NCBI RefSeq assembly: GCF_009650095.1 | Contig: NZ_CP045915.1 | Span: 2,604,001 to 2,668,000 of the forward strand | From: Gracilibacillus salitolerans | GTDB lineage: Bacteria > Bacillota > Bacilli > Bacillales > Amphibacillaceae | DNA: 64,000 nucleotides | Direction: 5' to 3' | Shown: one piece after another, positions 55,353 to 64,000 of the stretch | Layout: every line of letters begins with the position of its first letter | How positions within the stretch are numbered: position 1 is the first letter of the stretch | Position numbers and translations under genes: made by a program | Notes under the pieces: generated by a model | Databases searched by the model: none | The model's input: the letters and a program-made list of their open reading frames with translations, nothing else | What the model was told of the DNA's origin: nothing

Positions 55353-55948
55353 GAATTCCACCTCTTTCTGAATTCCACCATTTTCACAACGTTTTCTATT
55401 TTTATTATTAAATATTCCCAGCTATGCTGGATAGCCATAAGCAGCAGGATCGAAAATAAAATACTGAAAAAATGTGTATCATTAATCGTATATTGCAGGT
55501 AATAGCTTCGACAGATAATACTGTACAAAAATTGACCAAAACTTACTCCTGCAATTAAAATTGTTATTTGTTGATGTAAATTCTTGGATGAAATCTGCAG
55601 CAATAAAAAGCCACTTATAACTGCAATAGTAATAAACGAAAAATCGTTTAAAATAGGGCTTGTAATCCGCCAAATAAAATAAATGGCATACAAGTAACTC
55701 ATTAAAAGGATCGAAAAATACTTTTTAAATGTCAGATTACTTTGGATAGTAGCAAATACACTATACGCTAATAGAAACAGGAAAGACCCATTCATTGGTA
55801 AATCAATTATAATAATTTCGTAAGGTAATAAAATTAAAAACAACAGCAACACAATTGAATAGGTGTTTCGTTTACCTTGTTTCGACATAAAAAAAGTAAC
55901 AAAACACCACAATACCCAACATAAATAGATGGATAAATATTGATACAT
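55349..55948 (-). CDS. yphA: YphA-like polytopic membrane protein
   Basis: A 199-residue protein almost entirely of membrane helices (about six), followed by a short basic C-terminal tail. Length and position before the YIEGIA gene match B. subtilis YphA; the function is unknown. ATG at 55948 is chosen with AAAGGTGA upstream; GTG and ATG codons a few bases earlier overlap that site. Probably cotranscribed with the two genes after it. Confidence 0.75.
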   Translation of the reverse strand: MYQYLSIYLCWVLWCFVTFFMSKQGKRNTYSIVLLLFLILLPYEIIIIDLPMNGSFLFLLAYSVFATIQSNLTFKKYFSILLMSYLYAIYFIWRITSPILNDFSFITIAVISGFLLLQISSKNLHQQITILIAGVSFGQFLYSIICRSYYLQYTINDTHFFSILFSILLLMAIQHSWEYLIIKIENVVKMVEFRKRWNS

Positions 55949-55994
55949 AGACATCACCTTTAACAGTATGTACGGTTTTCTTGCTTTTTAATCT

Positions 55995-56107
55995 TTTTTA
56001 AAGTACATCGCTTAAGAAATGTAACGCTTTCGACACTTTTGCTGATAAAGTGAGCCTTCCATCAGTGGGTTTTTTACGGACGATTAGCACCGTGATAAAA
56101 CAAATGA
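55995..56107. repeat. R2 mosaic repeat, copy a
   Basis: Contains AAAGTACATCGCTTA (about 56000), AAAGTGAGCCTTCC (56047-56060) and GATTAGCACCGTGATAAAAC (56082-56101). The second and third blocks recur at 61.98-62.10 kb and the first, loosely, at 63.95 kb. It lies between yphA and the ypfD terminator. Confidence 0.6.
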
Positions 56108-56185
56108 TTGTCTATATACTCTCGGTATTCCAATTGCTGTATTAGAAAGCAATAGGTTCCTTGTGTTTATTATTAAGAAAAACAA

Positions 56186-56214
56186 AAAACATGCTACAGA
56201 TCGTAGCATGTTTT
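56186..56214 (-). terminator. Terminator of ypfD
   Basis: A perfect 12-bp stem AAAACATGCTAC (56186-56197) with GTAGCATGTTTT (56203-56214), five bases past the ypfD stop. Confidence 0.85.
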
Positions 56215-56219
56215 ATGAA

Positions 56220-57365
56220 TTAATCATCTTTATATTTATTTAATTTATCTCCGATCATATCACCTAATTGAAAGCCTGATTGATCGTCATCACTTTCGTA
56301 CTGTTTAATTTCTTGTTGGTTCTTCTCTTCTTCAATTTCTCTGATACTTAGTGATATCCGCTTATCCTGCTCACTCACATCAAGCACCTTTACATGGACA
56401 GTCTGTCCAACCTCAAGCACTTCACCAGGTGTTCCAATATGCTCTGTAGAAATTTGTGAGATATGAACTAGACCTTCCACACCTGGAAGTACCTCAACAA
56501 AGGCACCAAAGTTAACTAAACGTTTTACCGTACCTTCTACTACATCATGAATCGCGATTTTCTCTTCAATATTGTCCCAAGGTCCAGGTTGTGTTGCTTT
56601 ATGGGATAATGATACTCTTTCATTTTCTTTATCTACTGATAAAACTTTTACTTTAAGTGTATCACCTTCAGAAACGACATCTGAAGCTTTCTCCACATGC
56701 GTATGTGCAAGTTGTGAGATATGTACTAAACCATCTAATCCACCAATATCTACAAATACACCAAAGTCTGTAATGCGTTGAACCGTCCCCTCTATCTCTT
56801 GACCTTCCTCAAGGGAACTGAGTAATTCACTTTTTTTCTTTTGATCTTCTTCTTCAATAACGGCACGATGCGATAAAATGATTCTATTTTGTTCTTTATC
56901 TAATTCTACAATTTTTAATGTTAACGATTTATCTTGATAGTCAGCAAAATCCTCTACATAGTGTGTTTCTACTAATGAGGCAGGAATAAAACCTCTGACA
57001 CCTACGTCTACTACAAGGCCACCTTTTACAACATCACGGACTGTAGCTTCAATAATTTCATTATTTTCAAACTTTTCTTGCAAATCTTCCCAAGCTTTTT
57101 CTGCAATTACAGCTTTCTTAGATAAGACGATTTCTTCGTCTTCTACTTTTTTTACTTGTAATTCTAGTTGGTCACCTTCACTAACTGCATCACTAGCTGT
57201 TTCTATACGAAGTGCAGAAAGCTCGCTAATTGGAACAATCCCTTCTACTTTATATCCGATATCAACAAGTACGTGTTTTTCTTCTACCTTAACCACCTTA
57301 CCTTGTACAATATCGCCTACTGAAAGTTCCTTAATCTCAGAAATTTCTTGATTCATTTCATCCAT
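56220..57365 (-). CDS. ypfD: S1 RNA-binding domain protein, ribosomal protein S1 homologue
   Basis: A 381-residue protein with four S1 domains in tandem (about 10-80, 98-165, 185-255, 270-342), each with the V-x-G-x-V and G-F/L-V-H/P-I-S patterns. A charged tail (about 345-381) follows. B. subtilis YpfD (382 residues) is the short S1 homologue of Firmicutes. AAGGAGGT precedes the ATG at 57365; the longer frame includes that site. Followed by its terminator. Confidence 0.95.
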   Translation of the reverse strand: MDEMNQEISEIKELSVGDIVQGKVVKVEEKHVLVDIGYKVEGIVPISELSALRIETASDAVSEGDQLELQVKKVEDEEIVLSKKAVIAEKAWEDLQEKFENNEIIEATVRDVVKGGLVVDVGVRGFIPASLVETHYVEDFADYQDKSLTLKIVELDKEQNRIILSHRAVIEEEDQKKKSELLSSLEEGQEIEGTVQRITDFGVFVDIGGLDGLVHISQLAHTHVEKASDVVSEGDTLKVKVLSVDKENERVSLSHKATQPGPWDNIEEKIAIHDVVEGTVKRLVNFGAFVEVLPGVEGLVHISQISTEHIGTPGEVLEVGQTVHVKVLDVSEQDKRISLSIREIEEEKNQQEIKQYESDDDQSGFQLGDMIGDKLNKYKDD

Positions 57366-57463
57366 GACAAAGACCTCCTTCGATTTCCAACACAAAAAAC
57401 ATAAATGTGCTTTTTTCTAACTTCTAACATTTAGCGTGATTTGTCAAGTTATATATATAAAAC

Positions 57464-58042
57464 TTAGCGATTTTCTTTAATTTTTTTTATCTCATTCATT
57501 ATCGCATCTGTTACTTCTTGAGCAGAAGCCTTATTTTCTCTTAATGTCTCCATATCGACAGGCTTACCATAGATTACTTTAAGGGGTTCTTTACTTTTAT
57601 AACTGCCAACAATCGCACAGGGGATTACTGTTGCCTTTGATCTTAGTGCAAAGAATCCTGCTCCCGCCAGCCCTCTTTTTAATTCACCACTTTTACTTCT
57701 CGTTCCTTCTGGGAACAACCCTAAAACATTTCCTTCTTTTAGTACTTCTAGCCCTTTTCTAAGCGCGTTACGATCATTCATTCCGCGTTTTAATACAATG
57801 GTATTTACCTTCTTTAATATAAAGCCAAATAATTTATTTTTAAATAATTCTTCTTTAGCGAGAAAATGGATTGGCCGTGGACAAGTAATTCCAACAATAG
57901 GCGGGTCGTAGTTCGAAATATGATTGGAACAAATAATGACAGGACCTTCTGTTGGAATATTTTCTGTACCTACTTCTTTTACTTTATACTTTGGTTTTAA
58001 AACAATTTTCACTACTGTTTTTGCAAATTGATAAAAACTCAT
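57464..58042 (-). CDS. plsC: 1-acyl-sn-glycerol-3-phosphate acyltransferase
   Basis: A 192-residue membrane-associated acyltransferase making phosphatidic acid. The catalytic NHISNYD (NHx4D, about 37-43) and the glycerol-phosphate-binding FPEGTRS (about 115-121) are present. GAGGGG precedes the ATG. It lies four bases after cmk and before ypfD, an arrangement common in Bacillaceae though not in B. subtilis. Confidence 0.94.
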   Translation of the reverse strand: MSFYQFAKTVVKIVLKPKYKVKEVGTENIPTEGPVIICSNHISNYDPPIVGITCPRPIHFLAKEELFKNKLFGFILKKVNTIVLKRGMNDRNALRKGLEVLKEGNVLGLFPEGTRSKSGELKRGLAGAGFFALRSKATVIPCAIVGSYKSKEPLKVIYGKPVDMETLRENKASAQEVTDAIMNEIKKIKENR

Positions 58043-58046
58043 ATTT

Positions 58047-58718
58047 CTAACCCCTCATCTTTGTATTAACTAAAGATAATATTTTTTTTGCAACTTCATC
58101 AACAGATAATGAAGTCGTATCAATTTCTATCGCATCTGCCGCTTTTTTAAGTGGAGACACCTCTCGTTCTGAATCCATTTTATCTCGTTTTTCAATATCG
58201 TGTTTAATTTGTCCCAGATCTGAAGGAAATCCTTTTTGAATGTTTTCTGTATGTCTTCTTTCTGCTCGTTCTTCCACACTGGCCACCAAAAAAACTTTAA
58301 CTTCTGCATCAGGAATGACTTGTGTTCCGATATCTCTTCCATCCATTACAACCGCTCGTTTTTCAGCAAGTTTTTGTTGCCTGTTCACCATTTCCTGTCT
58401 TACTTCCGAAATAGAAGCTATAGCTGAAACATTTTTGGTAACCTCTTCAGTCCTGATGGCATCCGTTACATCTTCATGATTAATAAATACTTGTTGATTG
58501 GCATTAATGTCGATAGTAATGTCATGAAGATGTTTTATAACTAATTCAGAGTTGTTAATATCAATTTGATTGTTTAATACAGAAAAAGTTAACGATCTAT
58601 ACATTGCACCTGTATCGATGTATATGTAACCTAATTTTTTTGCAACTTTTTTTGCTACAGTGCTTTTCCCTGCAGCAGCTGGACCATCAATGGCAATAGC
58701 AATTTCTTTCTCACTCAT
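58047..58718 (-). CDS. cmk: Cytidylate kinase
   Basis: A 223-residue CMP/dCMP kinase. The P-loop is GPAAAGKST (11-19); [11 protein letters not shown] near 35-45 and [22 protein letters not shown] near 125-146 are family motifs, as is the [30 protein letters not shown] lid. GGGGAGGAA precedes the ATG. It is cotranscribed with plsC. Confidence 0.97.
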   Translation of the reverse strand: MSEKEIAIAIDGPAAAGKSTVAKKVAKKLGYIYIDTGAMYRSLTFSVLNNQIDINNSELVIKHLHDITIDINANQQVFINHEDVTDAIRTEEVTKNVSAIASISEVRQEMVNRQQKLAEKRAVVMDGRDIGTQVIPDAEVKVFLVASVEERAERRHTENIQKGFPSDLGQIKHDIEKRDKMDSEREVSPLKKAADAIEIDTTSLSVDEVAKKILSLVNTKMRG

Positions 58719-58734
58719 CCATATTCCTCCCCTT

Positions 58735-59382
58735 CTATGAAAGACCTTTTCTGCGCTCTTCTAATTGTTTTGTAAAGCAATATTGTACAATGGACTGCTG
58801 ATCATGTGTATCCATTTCAGTAAATTTTACAGATAAAATATCTTTATCTTCTTTTCTCTCTTGTATTCGTAATGCTTCTCCAATGATATGTAAATATTCA
58901 ACTTTTTTTTCTAAAGGTAATATTAACATAATATCCAGTAACTCGCCTTGTTTTATCCTATCATTTTTATCCACTAGAAGAGCCATCCCTCCACCACTAA
59001 TATCGTGGGTCACAGTAGTAAAAGAATCAAACTGTTGGTCTATACTTTGCACGGAAACATCCAGCAACGCTTCAACTCGCACAAATTCTCGCCGTTGAAT
59101 TTTTTGTAGATTATTTAATTCAACTGAAAGAATAAGTGTAGGTATATTTTTCACTTTAGCTTTACCGATGATCTCACTTGGAAAACTAAATACCGAATTG
59201 TTTTCTATAAAGTGAACATGAAAATGTGTGCCGACAGGAAATATGTTAGAGCGATTTGTTTCTTTATCAATTGGGTAATCAACGTATAACTTATCTTTTT
59301 TTGTTTCGATTACCCTGCATTTAGAGATTGTTCTTTCTTCTTTAATTTGCTCAAGCTGCAAAAATGTGCCGATTTTACTCAA
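58735..59382 (-). CDS. ypfA: PilZ-domain c-di-GMP receptor, flagellar brake YpfA (DgrA)
   Basis: A 215-residue YcgR-like protein. The N-terminal domain (about 1-90) precedes a PilZ domain with the c-di-GMP signature R-x3-R in QRREFVRV (about 98-105) and DISGGG (about 129-134). In B. subtilis YpfA slows motility through MotA when bound to c-di-GMP. The start is TTG at 59382 after AGAGGATG. It is located between ypeB and cmk as in B. subtilis. Confidence 0.9.
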   Translation of the reverse strand: MSKIGTFLQLEQIKEERTISKCRVIETKKDKLYVDYPIDKETNRSNIFPVGTHFHVHFIENNSVFSFPSEIIGKAKVKNIPTLILSVELNNLQKIQRREFVRVEALLDVSVQSIDQQFDSFTTVTHDISGGGMALLVDKNDRIKQGELLDIMLILPLEKKVEYLHIIGEALRIQERKEDKDILSVKFTEMDTHDQQSIVQYCFTKQLEERRKGLS

Positions 59383-59459
59383 TGTTCATCCTCTTTCTCT
59401 GCAATTTTTTATAAATGATAAAATGGAGATTAGTTTCATACTTATTATCGCAAAAAAAA

Positions 59460-59483
59460 GAAAGAAGGAAAAGTCCTTCTTTC
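59460..59483 (-). terminator. Terminator of sleB-ypeB
   Basis: A perfect 10-bp stem GAAAGAAGGA (59460-59469) with TCCTTCTTTC (59474-59483), loop AAAG, followed leftward by a T-run; seven bases past the ypeB stop. Confidence 0.88.
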
Positions 59484-59490
59484 TCACATT

Positions 59491-60828
59491 TTAATATTTC
59501 ATCTCTGCTTGTTTCAGTTTATCTACTCTCACTTCACTTCCATCAGAGGCATCAATGAAAATTTTGTATGTGTCTTGATCCAATGTTCCTAAAAAAACGT
59601 AAGTTAATACTTCTTCACCCATATCATCTTCAGTAATGGCCAAATGATGTTCCTGAATTTTTAAATTAGGATTTACTTTATCGCGTGCTTCTTCTTCTGA
59701 TAGTTCAATTTCTTCAGGTATTTCTCTTTCTTGATAATTCTCTAAGTAATCTTTTGCAACAAAACCAAGCACTTCACCATTATCTAAAGCAACTTTGATT
59801 TGTATCGCATCTGGATAAATCCACACATTCTCATTTTGAGGCACAAATTGAAATACCCCTACATTATCATATTGGTTGCTTTCAACTAAAGCAAGATCTG
59901 TAGTGAAATCCAATTTTGATAAGTACTTTTTAGCATTTTGCATCGCCTCATGTAGACTTTTGTTTGATTCCTTTACTTCTCGATTAATCATTAAAGTTAT
60001 TGGATATCCACCATTTTGGGTTACATCAATATATCCGGTTGTATCATCTTCTTTATATGATCCACTGAATAATGGAACATCAGCCCCTTTACCTGTGGAA
60101 GCAACAGTTAATTCTGTTTCGTCATCAATTCGCAGTAGTGAGCGCATTTTTTTCTTCGCTTCTTCTTCTGAGATCTTTTCATCTCCAAGTATGGAGAAAC
60201 CATCTTTTTTGCTTGATGTCCCCATCATACTTGCATTCAACTTACCTTCTGAATATCCTTCTACCGTTTTTTCTACAGTCTGGAAACCATCTATAATCGT
60301 ATTATCAGCTTGCTCATCGTTATTCACTAATGCTAGTTGTACATCCATCCATCTCAAATTATCATTTAATACCATACTTTGTACTTTACGTAATTCTTGT
60401 TCAATATCTCCTGATGCTTCGTAAAGAGATTCTAAAGCCTCCAATTCATCGTCAGAAAGTGGCTCTTTATCTAAATCTCTTATTGCTGCTCGATAACTAA
60501 AATCACCCATCAATTGTAAAAACTCTTCGGTCTTATTGAATGGCAGTAATGTTAGTGGCAATTGACCGACATCATTATGAGCCATAGATGTTAACCGCCA
60601 TATTTCAGCCAGTTGTGGTGATAATTGATCTCTAGTATTCATCGCTAAAGTAGAACCAATTTTGTCATGTAGCAGATCTAAATTATAGGTTAAATCATGA
60701 AAAGATCGTTGATAACTATTTTCAGCTTGGATGAGAATTGCATTTTTTTCTTGGTGTTCTTGGTATCCCCATACAGAAACACCAATAACAGCAATACTTA
60801 AAATCGTAATAAGCGTCCAACGAAACAT
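59491..60828 (-). CDS. ypeB: Germination protein YpeB
   Basis: A 445-residue spore protein needed for the stability and localisation of SleB. One N-terminal membrane helix (about 4-20) is followed by a long helical domain (to about 200) and three PepSY-like repeats (about 215-440). GGAGGTGA precedes the ATG. It directly follows sleB with 18 bases between; the pair is conserved and forespore-expressed in relatives. Confidence 0.95.
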   Translation of the reverse strand: MFRWTLITILSIAVIGVSVWGYQEHQEKNAILIQAENSYQRSFHDLTYNLDLLHDKIGSTLAMNTRDQLSPQLAEIWRLTSMAHNDVGQLPLTLLPFNKTEEFLQLMGDFSYRAAIRDLDKEPLSDDELEALESLYEASGDIEQELRKVQSMVLNDNLRWMDVQLALVNNDEQADNTIIDGFQTVEKTVEGYSEGKLNASMMGTSSKKDGFSILGDEKISEEEAKKKMRSLLRIDDETELTVASTGKGADVPLFSGSYKEDDTTGYIDVTQNGGYPITLMINREVKESNKSLHEAMQNAKKYLSKLDFTTDLALVESNQYDNVGVFQFVPQNENVWIYPDAIQIKVALDNGEVLGFVAKDYLENYQEREIPEEIELSEEEARDKVNPNLKIQEHHLAITEDDMGEEVLTYVFLGTLDQDTYKIFIDASDGSEVRVDKLKQAEMKY

Positions 60829-60846
60829 TTTTTCACCTCCAAAAAA

Positions 60847-61752
60847 TTACATACAGAATACATGTTTTCCAATTCGTTTAATTTGTGGTCGTGACCAAAT
60901 CCAGCTGGAAGTAGCAGTATCAGGATTAAAATAATATAAAGCTTCTCCAGTTGGATCCCAACCATTAATGGCGTCTAATACAGCTCTCTTTGCTGCTTCA
61001 TTTGGTGTTAACCAAATTTGACCATCACTTACCGCTGTAAAGGCACGGGGTTCAAAAATCACCCCTGATACAGTATTTGGAAATGTAGAGCTTTCCACAC
61101 GATTTAAAATAACAGATGCAACTGCTACTTGACCTTCATACGGTTCACCTCTAGCTTCACCATATACAGCATTTGCCATGATTTGTATATCATTTTGTGA
61201 AAATCCTTGTGGTATATTGACAGCGGTTGGTTCTAAATCTTCCTCTGTTGCTTCTGGTTGATTGTTATCTTGTTGAGCTGCTTGATTTTGATCTTGTTGT
61301 TGATTTTGTTGATTGCTACCCTGTTGACCTGCATCACCATCTTTTTGTTTTGTTGGAGATGGCTCCGTTTGTTTTTCCTTGTCCACTCCACCATAATGGG
61401 TGAACTTCTTTCCTTTTTGAATTTGCTCATGCACATAGGCTTTATCAAATTCACTTGCATTTTCCAGTTTTTTCTTTGCTTCCTGACCTGCTAATCCATC
61501 TATCTCCATACCGAATTCATATTGAAAATTACGTAACGCCCAATATGTCCCCCAACCAAAAACTCCATCAATATCACCATTATAAAAACCTAAATATTGA
61601 AGTCTCGCTTGGAGTTCAATGACGTCATCACCTGTAGCACCATGTTGTATCACTTGATTTGTAAAACCTTGAACCTGATTGTCTCTTCCATCAATGAAGA
61701 AAAAAGAACTAATGGCAAAAATGATAAGACAAATCGTTATCTTTTTTTTCAT
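60847..61752 (-). CDS. sleB: Spore cortex-lytic enzyme SleB
   Basis: A 301-residue secreted lytic enzyme. It has a signal peptide (about 1-24), a peptidoglycan-binding domain (about 30-95, DDVIELQARLQYLGFY), a low-complexity Gln/Asn-rich linker (about 125-170) and the Hydrolase_2 catalytic domain (about 185-301) with VYGEARGEPYEGQVAVA holding the catalytic glutamate. The start at 61752 follows GGAGGTAG. The linker is the most divergent part. It degrades muramic-lactam-containing cortex during germination. Confidence 0.95.
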   Translation of the reverse strand: MKKKITICLIIFAISSFFFIDGRDNQVQGFTNQVIQHGATGDDVIELQARLQYLGFYNGDIDGVFGWGTYWALRNFQYEFGMEIDGLAGQEAKKKLENASEFDKAYVHEQIQKGKKFTHYGGVDKEKQTEPSPTKQKDGDAGQQGSNQQNQQQDQNQAAQQDNNQPEATEEDLEPTAVNIPQGFSQNDIQIMANAVYGEARGEPYEGQVAVASVILNRVESSTFPNTVSGVIFEPRAFTAVSDGQIWLTPNEAAKRAVLDAINGWDPTGEALYYFNPDTATSSWIWSRPQIKRIGKHVFCM

Positions 61753-61908
61753 TAAAGCTACCTCCAAATTAATATCTAAGTGACATTTTGTTATGGATAG
61801 CTTTTAATAAAAATTGAAATTTATTCATTTAAAAATAGATACATTCCGAAAAAACTTATTACTTTTTTGTTTAATGAAAGATTAACCACCTATAAGTGCT
61901 CAAGAAAA

Positions 61909-61936
61909 ATACCCGTTTCCATTAGATAAATAATGA
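61909..61936. terminator. Hairpin, possible terminator downstream of prsW
   Basis: A stem of about 11 pairs, ATACCCGTTTC with GAAACGGGTAT, loop of about 15 bases, preceded by an A-run so that leftward transcripts would end in T. It lies about 180 bases past the prsW stop, with R2 copy b between. Confidence 0.5.
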
Positions 61937-61963
61937 AACGGGTATTGAAGTATAAAAGTATAA

Positions 61964-62098
61964 AATGAGCCACACATTCCACAAAGTGAGCCTTCCCCAC
62001 TGAAAATTAGCGAATCTTATCAGGGTATTAGCTCACCTGCTCCCTCAATTAATTTCCAGGAGTTTTAATTAGCATCGTGATAAAACGCGCGGTAGCTT
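61964..62098. repeat. R2 mosaic repeat, copy b
   Basis: Contains AAAGTGAGCCTTCC (61983-61996), TTAGCGAATCTTATCAGG (62008-62025) and AATTAGCATCGTGATAAAAC (about 62076-62095), with TTAGCTCACCTGCTCCCTC between. It is the longest copy in the window and sits between sleB and prsW, inside a 360-base gap with no gene. Confidence 0.65.
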
Positions 62099-62114
62099 CT
62101 TTTTAATTACTTAT

Positions 62115-62771
62115 TTAAACTTGTTGTTGGCTGATTTCATTAGCCACTTTTACTTTCCTAAGACTAAGTAACCATAGTATAACCATAAACGGGATGAGTC
62201 CGTATATCCATTGTTTTTGAATCGCTTCTATTATAAAATCATAAGTCCCATGTAAAAAAGTAGGTAATAATAAGGCTAATAGTAGAAAAAATACGCCATT
62301 GTTAGCTGAAAATTTTGCTCTTCCCAAATAATAACCCATTATTACTCCGAATAATGCATGAGATGATACTGGAAAAATAGCTCTACTAAAAGCAAATTCT
62401 ATACCATGTGCAAATAAGTAAAGAATATTTTCAACCGTAGCAAAACCCAAACTTATAGAAACACCATATACAATCCCATCATAAACCGTATTAAATTTTG
62501 AATACTTATATGTGGTAAAAATAAAAATGAACCATTTAAAAAACTCCTCAAATAATCCATAGATGAAATATGATTGCAAAAAAGGGGTTTGCGCAATTCC
62601 CTCTTCTTGAAATGCATATTGAATAAACATAATCGGAAACACTAGTAGTGCCCCATATATAAATGTACGGAAAATTGCATTAATCGGCTCTAATTCATAT
62701 TCATCTTTTAAATAAAAAAAAGATAACAATGCAAATGCCGGAGCAATGGATACTGATACGAGAGCAAACAA
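62115..62771 (-). CDS. prsW: Intramembrane protease PrsW
   Basis: A 218-residue membrane protein with about seven helices. The glutamic-protease motif EExxK is E75-E76-x-x-K79 in LFEEFFKW, with conserved histidines in SSHALFGVIMGYYLG and HGTYD. In B. subtilis PrsW cleaves the anti-sigma factor RsiW under antimicrobial and alkaline stress. The start is TTG at 62771, seven bases after AGGTGA. It is divergent from ansA; position after sleB is conserved. Confidence 0.93.
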   Translation of the reverse strand: MFALVSVSIAPAFALLSFFYLKDEYELEPINAIFRTFIYGALLVFPIMFIQYAFQEEGIAQTPFLQSYFIYGLFEEFFKWFIFIFTTYKYSKFNTVYDGIVYGVSISLGFATVENILYLFAHGIEFAFSRAIFPVSSHALFGVIMGYYLGRAKFSANNGVFFLLLALLLPTFLHGTYDFIIEAIQKQWIYGLIPFMVILWLLSLRKVKVANEISQQQV

Positions 62772-62876
62772 CTGATATCACCTACTTTCTATCTCTCGAT
62801 AATTATGGCATAATATCAAAAGAAAATATAAAGATAAAGAAATTAAGGTATATAAATAAAGAAAGTTGGGAACCTA

Positions 62877-63839
62877 TTGAACAAAACGTTAATTATTCAT
62901 ACTGGCGGTACAATATCTATGGAAGAGAATCGAGAGGGAAATGTAGTAGAAACAGAAACACATCCCTTATCAAAAATGGAAGCATTACATTTGTTTCCCA
63001 TAGAAGAAGTGAATTTATTTCATCTGCCATCACCACATATCACACCGAAGCACATGCTTGAATTAGTAGCATTTATCCAGAGAAAAATTAATACGGATAA
63101 CTATAATGGCATAGTTGTAACACACGGTACTGACACGTTAGAAGAAACCTCATATTTTGTTGATCTGTGTGTAAAAACTAGTATCCCTGTTGTGTTTACA
63201 GGTGCGATGAGATCAAGTAATGAAATTGGGACGGATGGATTATATAATCTGATATGTGCCATTCGAGTAGCTTCTAATCCAAAGTCTAGTAATCGTGGTG
63301 TATTAGTTGTCATGAATGATGAAGTTCACACGGCTCAATATGTCACAAAAACTTCTACTAGTAATGTGGCAACCTTTCAAAGTCCGCAATTCGGACCAGT
63401 TGGTATGGTAACGAAACAAGATGTGTATTTTTATCAAAAAACATATCACCATGAAACCATTCCCATTCAAGGTATAACGAAAAACGTACTACTCTTGAAA
63501 GCATATGCCGGGATGTCAAATGACTTATTAAACTATATTCAACCTTCACACATGGACGGACTTATTATTGAAGCGTTAGGTCAAGGTAATGTTCCACCAG
63601 CAATCGTCCCTGCAATAAAAAAATTTATAAAACATGATATAACAGTATTATTTGTATCTCGTTGTTATAAAGGAATTGTACAACCTACCTATCAATATGA
63701 AGGTGGTGGACGTTCATTACTTGAGGATGGTGTCATCTTTGCTAATCATCTAACTGGTCCGAAAGCGCGTTTGAAACTCATGCTGCTATTGGAAAATGGC
63801 GCGTCTCATCACGAATTAATGAAAGCATTTAGAGATTAA
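62877..63839 (+). CDS. ansA: Type I L-asparaginase
   Basis: A 320-residue cytoplasmic-type asparaginase hydrolysing asparagine to aspartate. IIHTGGTISM (about 6-15) carries the nucleophile threonine, VVTHGTDTLEETSYF (about 80-94) the second catalytic set, and FTGAMRSSNEIGTDG follows. The start is probably the TTG at 62877 with a weak upstream GAAAG/TTGGGA. No signal peptide. It has a terminator at 63883-63921 and is not paired with ansB. Confidence 0.94.
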   Translation: MNKTLIIHTGGTISMEENREGNVVETETHPLSKMEALHLFPIEEVNLFHLPSPHITPKHMLELVAFIQRKINTDNYNGIVVTHGTDTLEETSYFVDLCVKTSIPVVFTGAMRSSNEIGTDGLYNLICAIRVASNPKSSNRGVLVVMNDEVHTAQYVTKTSTSNVATFQSPQFGPVGMVTKQDVYFYQKTYHHETIPIQGITKNVLLLKAYAGMSNDLLNYIQPSHMDGLIIEALGQGNVPPAIVPAIKKFIKHDITVLFVSRCYKGIVQPTYQYEGGGRSLLEDGVIFANHLTGPKARLKLMLLLENGASHHELMKAFRD

Positions 63840-63882
63840 TATATTCACTTTTGAGTCTGTGACAAAAGTAGATTATCTATGA

Positions 63883-63921
63883 GAAAATCCGAACGATTCA
63901 TTTGGATCAGATCGGATTTTC
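63883..63921 (+). terminator. Terminator of ansA
   Basis: Stem GAAAATCCGA (63883-63892) with TCGGATTTTC (63912-63921), loop 19 bases, followed by CCTTTATT; about 45 bases past the ansA stop. Confidence 0.75.
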
Positions 63922-63936
63922 CTTTATTATAAAGAC

Positions 63937-64000
63937 CGTCAAAGTACTTCGCTTAGTATCTGCGTCTAGTCGGGATTAGCGAAACTTATCAAGGTGTTAG
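63937..64000. repeat. R2 mosaic repeat, copy c (runs to window edge)
   Basis: Contains AAAGTACTTCGCTTAGTA (63951-63968 region) and GATTAGCGAAACTTATCAAG (63975-63994) followed by GTGTTAG, matching parts of copies a and b. It lies just after the ansA terminator and continues beyond the window. Confidence 0.55.

Noticed and set aside
61233..61460. Overlapping frames in the Gln/Asn-rich linker of sleB
   Set aside because: Low-complexity codons leave other frames open by chance; there is no ribosome binding site and the sleB frame is complete.
1..64000. CRISPR arrays, tRNA or rRNA genes, prophage or insertion-sequence transposases
   Set aside because: No regularly spaced direct repeats, no cloverleaf-like sequences with a TTCGANTC-type arm, and no transposase or phage protein were recognised among the reading frames.

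Overview
The window is a low-GC chromosomal segment from an endospore-forming Bacillaceae bacterium. The evidence is Bacillus subtilis-like synteny (recU-ponA / nth-dnaD / asnS-aspB-ypmBA-dinG / panDCB-birA-cca-bshA-mgsA-dapB-ypjD / ypjBA-qcrCBA-ypiFBA / aroA-tyrA-hisC-aroHBC-cheR-ndk-hepT-menG-hepS-hbs-spoIVA / gpsA-der-ypfD-cmk-ypfA-ypeB-sleB-prsW), strong AGGAGG-type ribosome binding sites, many GTG/TTG starts, and spore genes (cotD, sspM, spoIVA, spoVIF, ypjB, ypeB, sleB). Repeat content and gene losses look more like a halotolerant genus (Gracilibacillus/Virgibacillus/Oceanobacillus type) than Bacillus sensu stricto, but the genus is an inference.

Layout. 1-7.0 kb is the accessory-looking part: the start of an ECF41 sigma factor, a UgtP-like glycosyltransferase divergent from a membrane-anchored metallophosphoesterase, a YkoP-like protein, an exo/endonuclease/phosphatase-fold enzyme, a membrane-anchored alkaline-phosphatase-superfamily protein and a TVP38/DedA-type membrane protein. 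At 7.0-9.5 kb are an orphan succinate dehydrogenase iron-sulfur subunit, cotD, yppE, a 55-residue unknown protein and sspM. At 9.7-14.5 kb are recU-ponA converging on nth-dnaD. At 15-30 kb are asnS, aspB, ypmBA, a secreted degenerate metallo-beta-lactamase-fold protein, dinG, pantothenate genes panBCD, birA, cca, bshA, mgsA, dapB and a nucleotide pyrophosphohydrolase. At 30-37 kb are a YugP-like metallopeptidase, ypjB, ypjA, the menaquinol:cytochrome c reductase qcrABC and ypiFBA. At 37.5-47.5 kb is the aromatic amino-acid/menaquinone supraoperon, and at 47.6-64 kb hbs, spoIVA, yphFE, spoVIF, gpsA, der, a YIEGIA-type spore membrane trio, ypfD, plsC, cmk, ypfA, ypeB, sleB, prsW and ansA.

How the genes work together. 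Chorismate synthesis (aroA, B, C) feeds tyrosine (tyrA, hisC) and menaquinone (hepST, menG), and the quinone is used by QcrABC. panBCD makes pantothenate. bshA starts bacillithiol synthesis. ponA, sleB, ypeB and the spore genes deal with envelope and germination.

The least explained material is noncoding. Three ~470-bp composite palindromes (R1; 14.5, 22.1 and 31.3 kb) each pair one arm of subtype I with an inverted arm of subtype II. Two decayed copies lie at 37.3 and 50.1 kb, and four of the five copies lie just beyond the terminator of a neighbouring operon. A second mosaic repeat (R2) is seen at 56.0, 62.0 and 63.9 kb. Gene-content anomalies include absence of the trp operon from the aro supraoperon together with absence of mtrA/mtrB from the hbs-hepS gap, absence of bshB1 between mgsA and bshA, and a ypmA gene whose only well-placed Shine-Dalgarno sequence points to an ATA codon.
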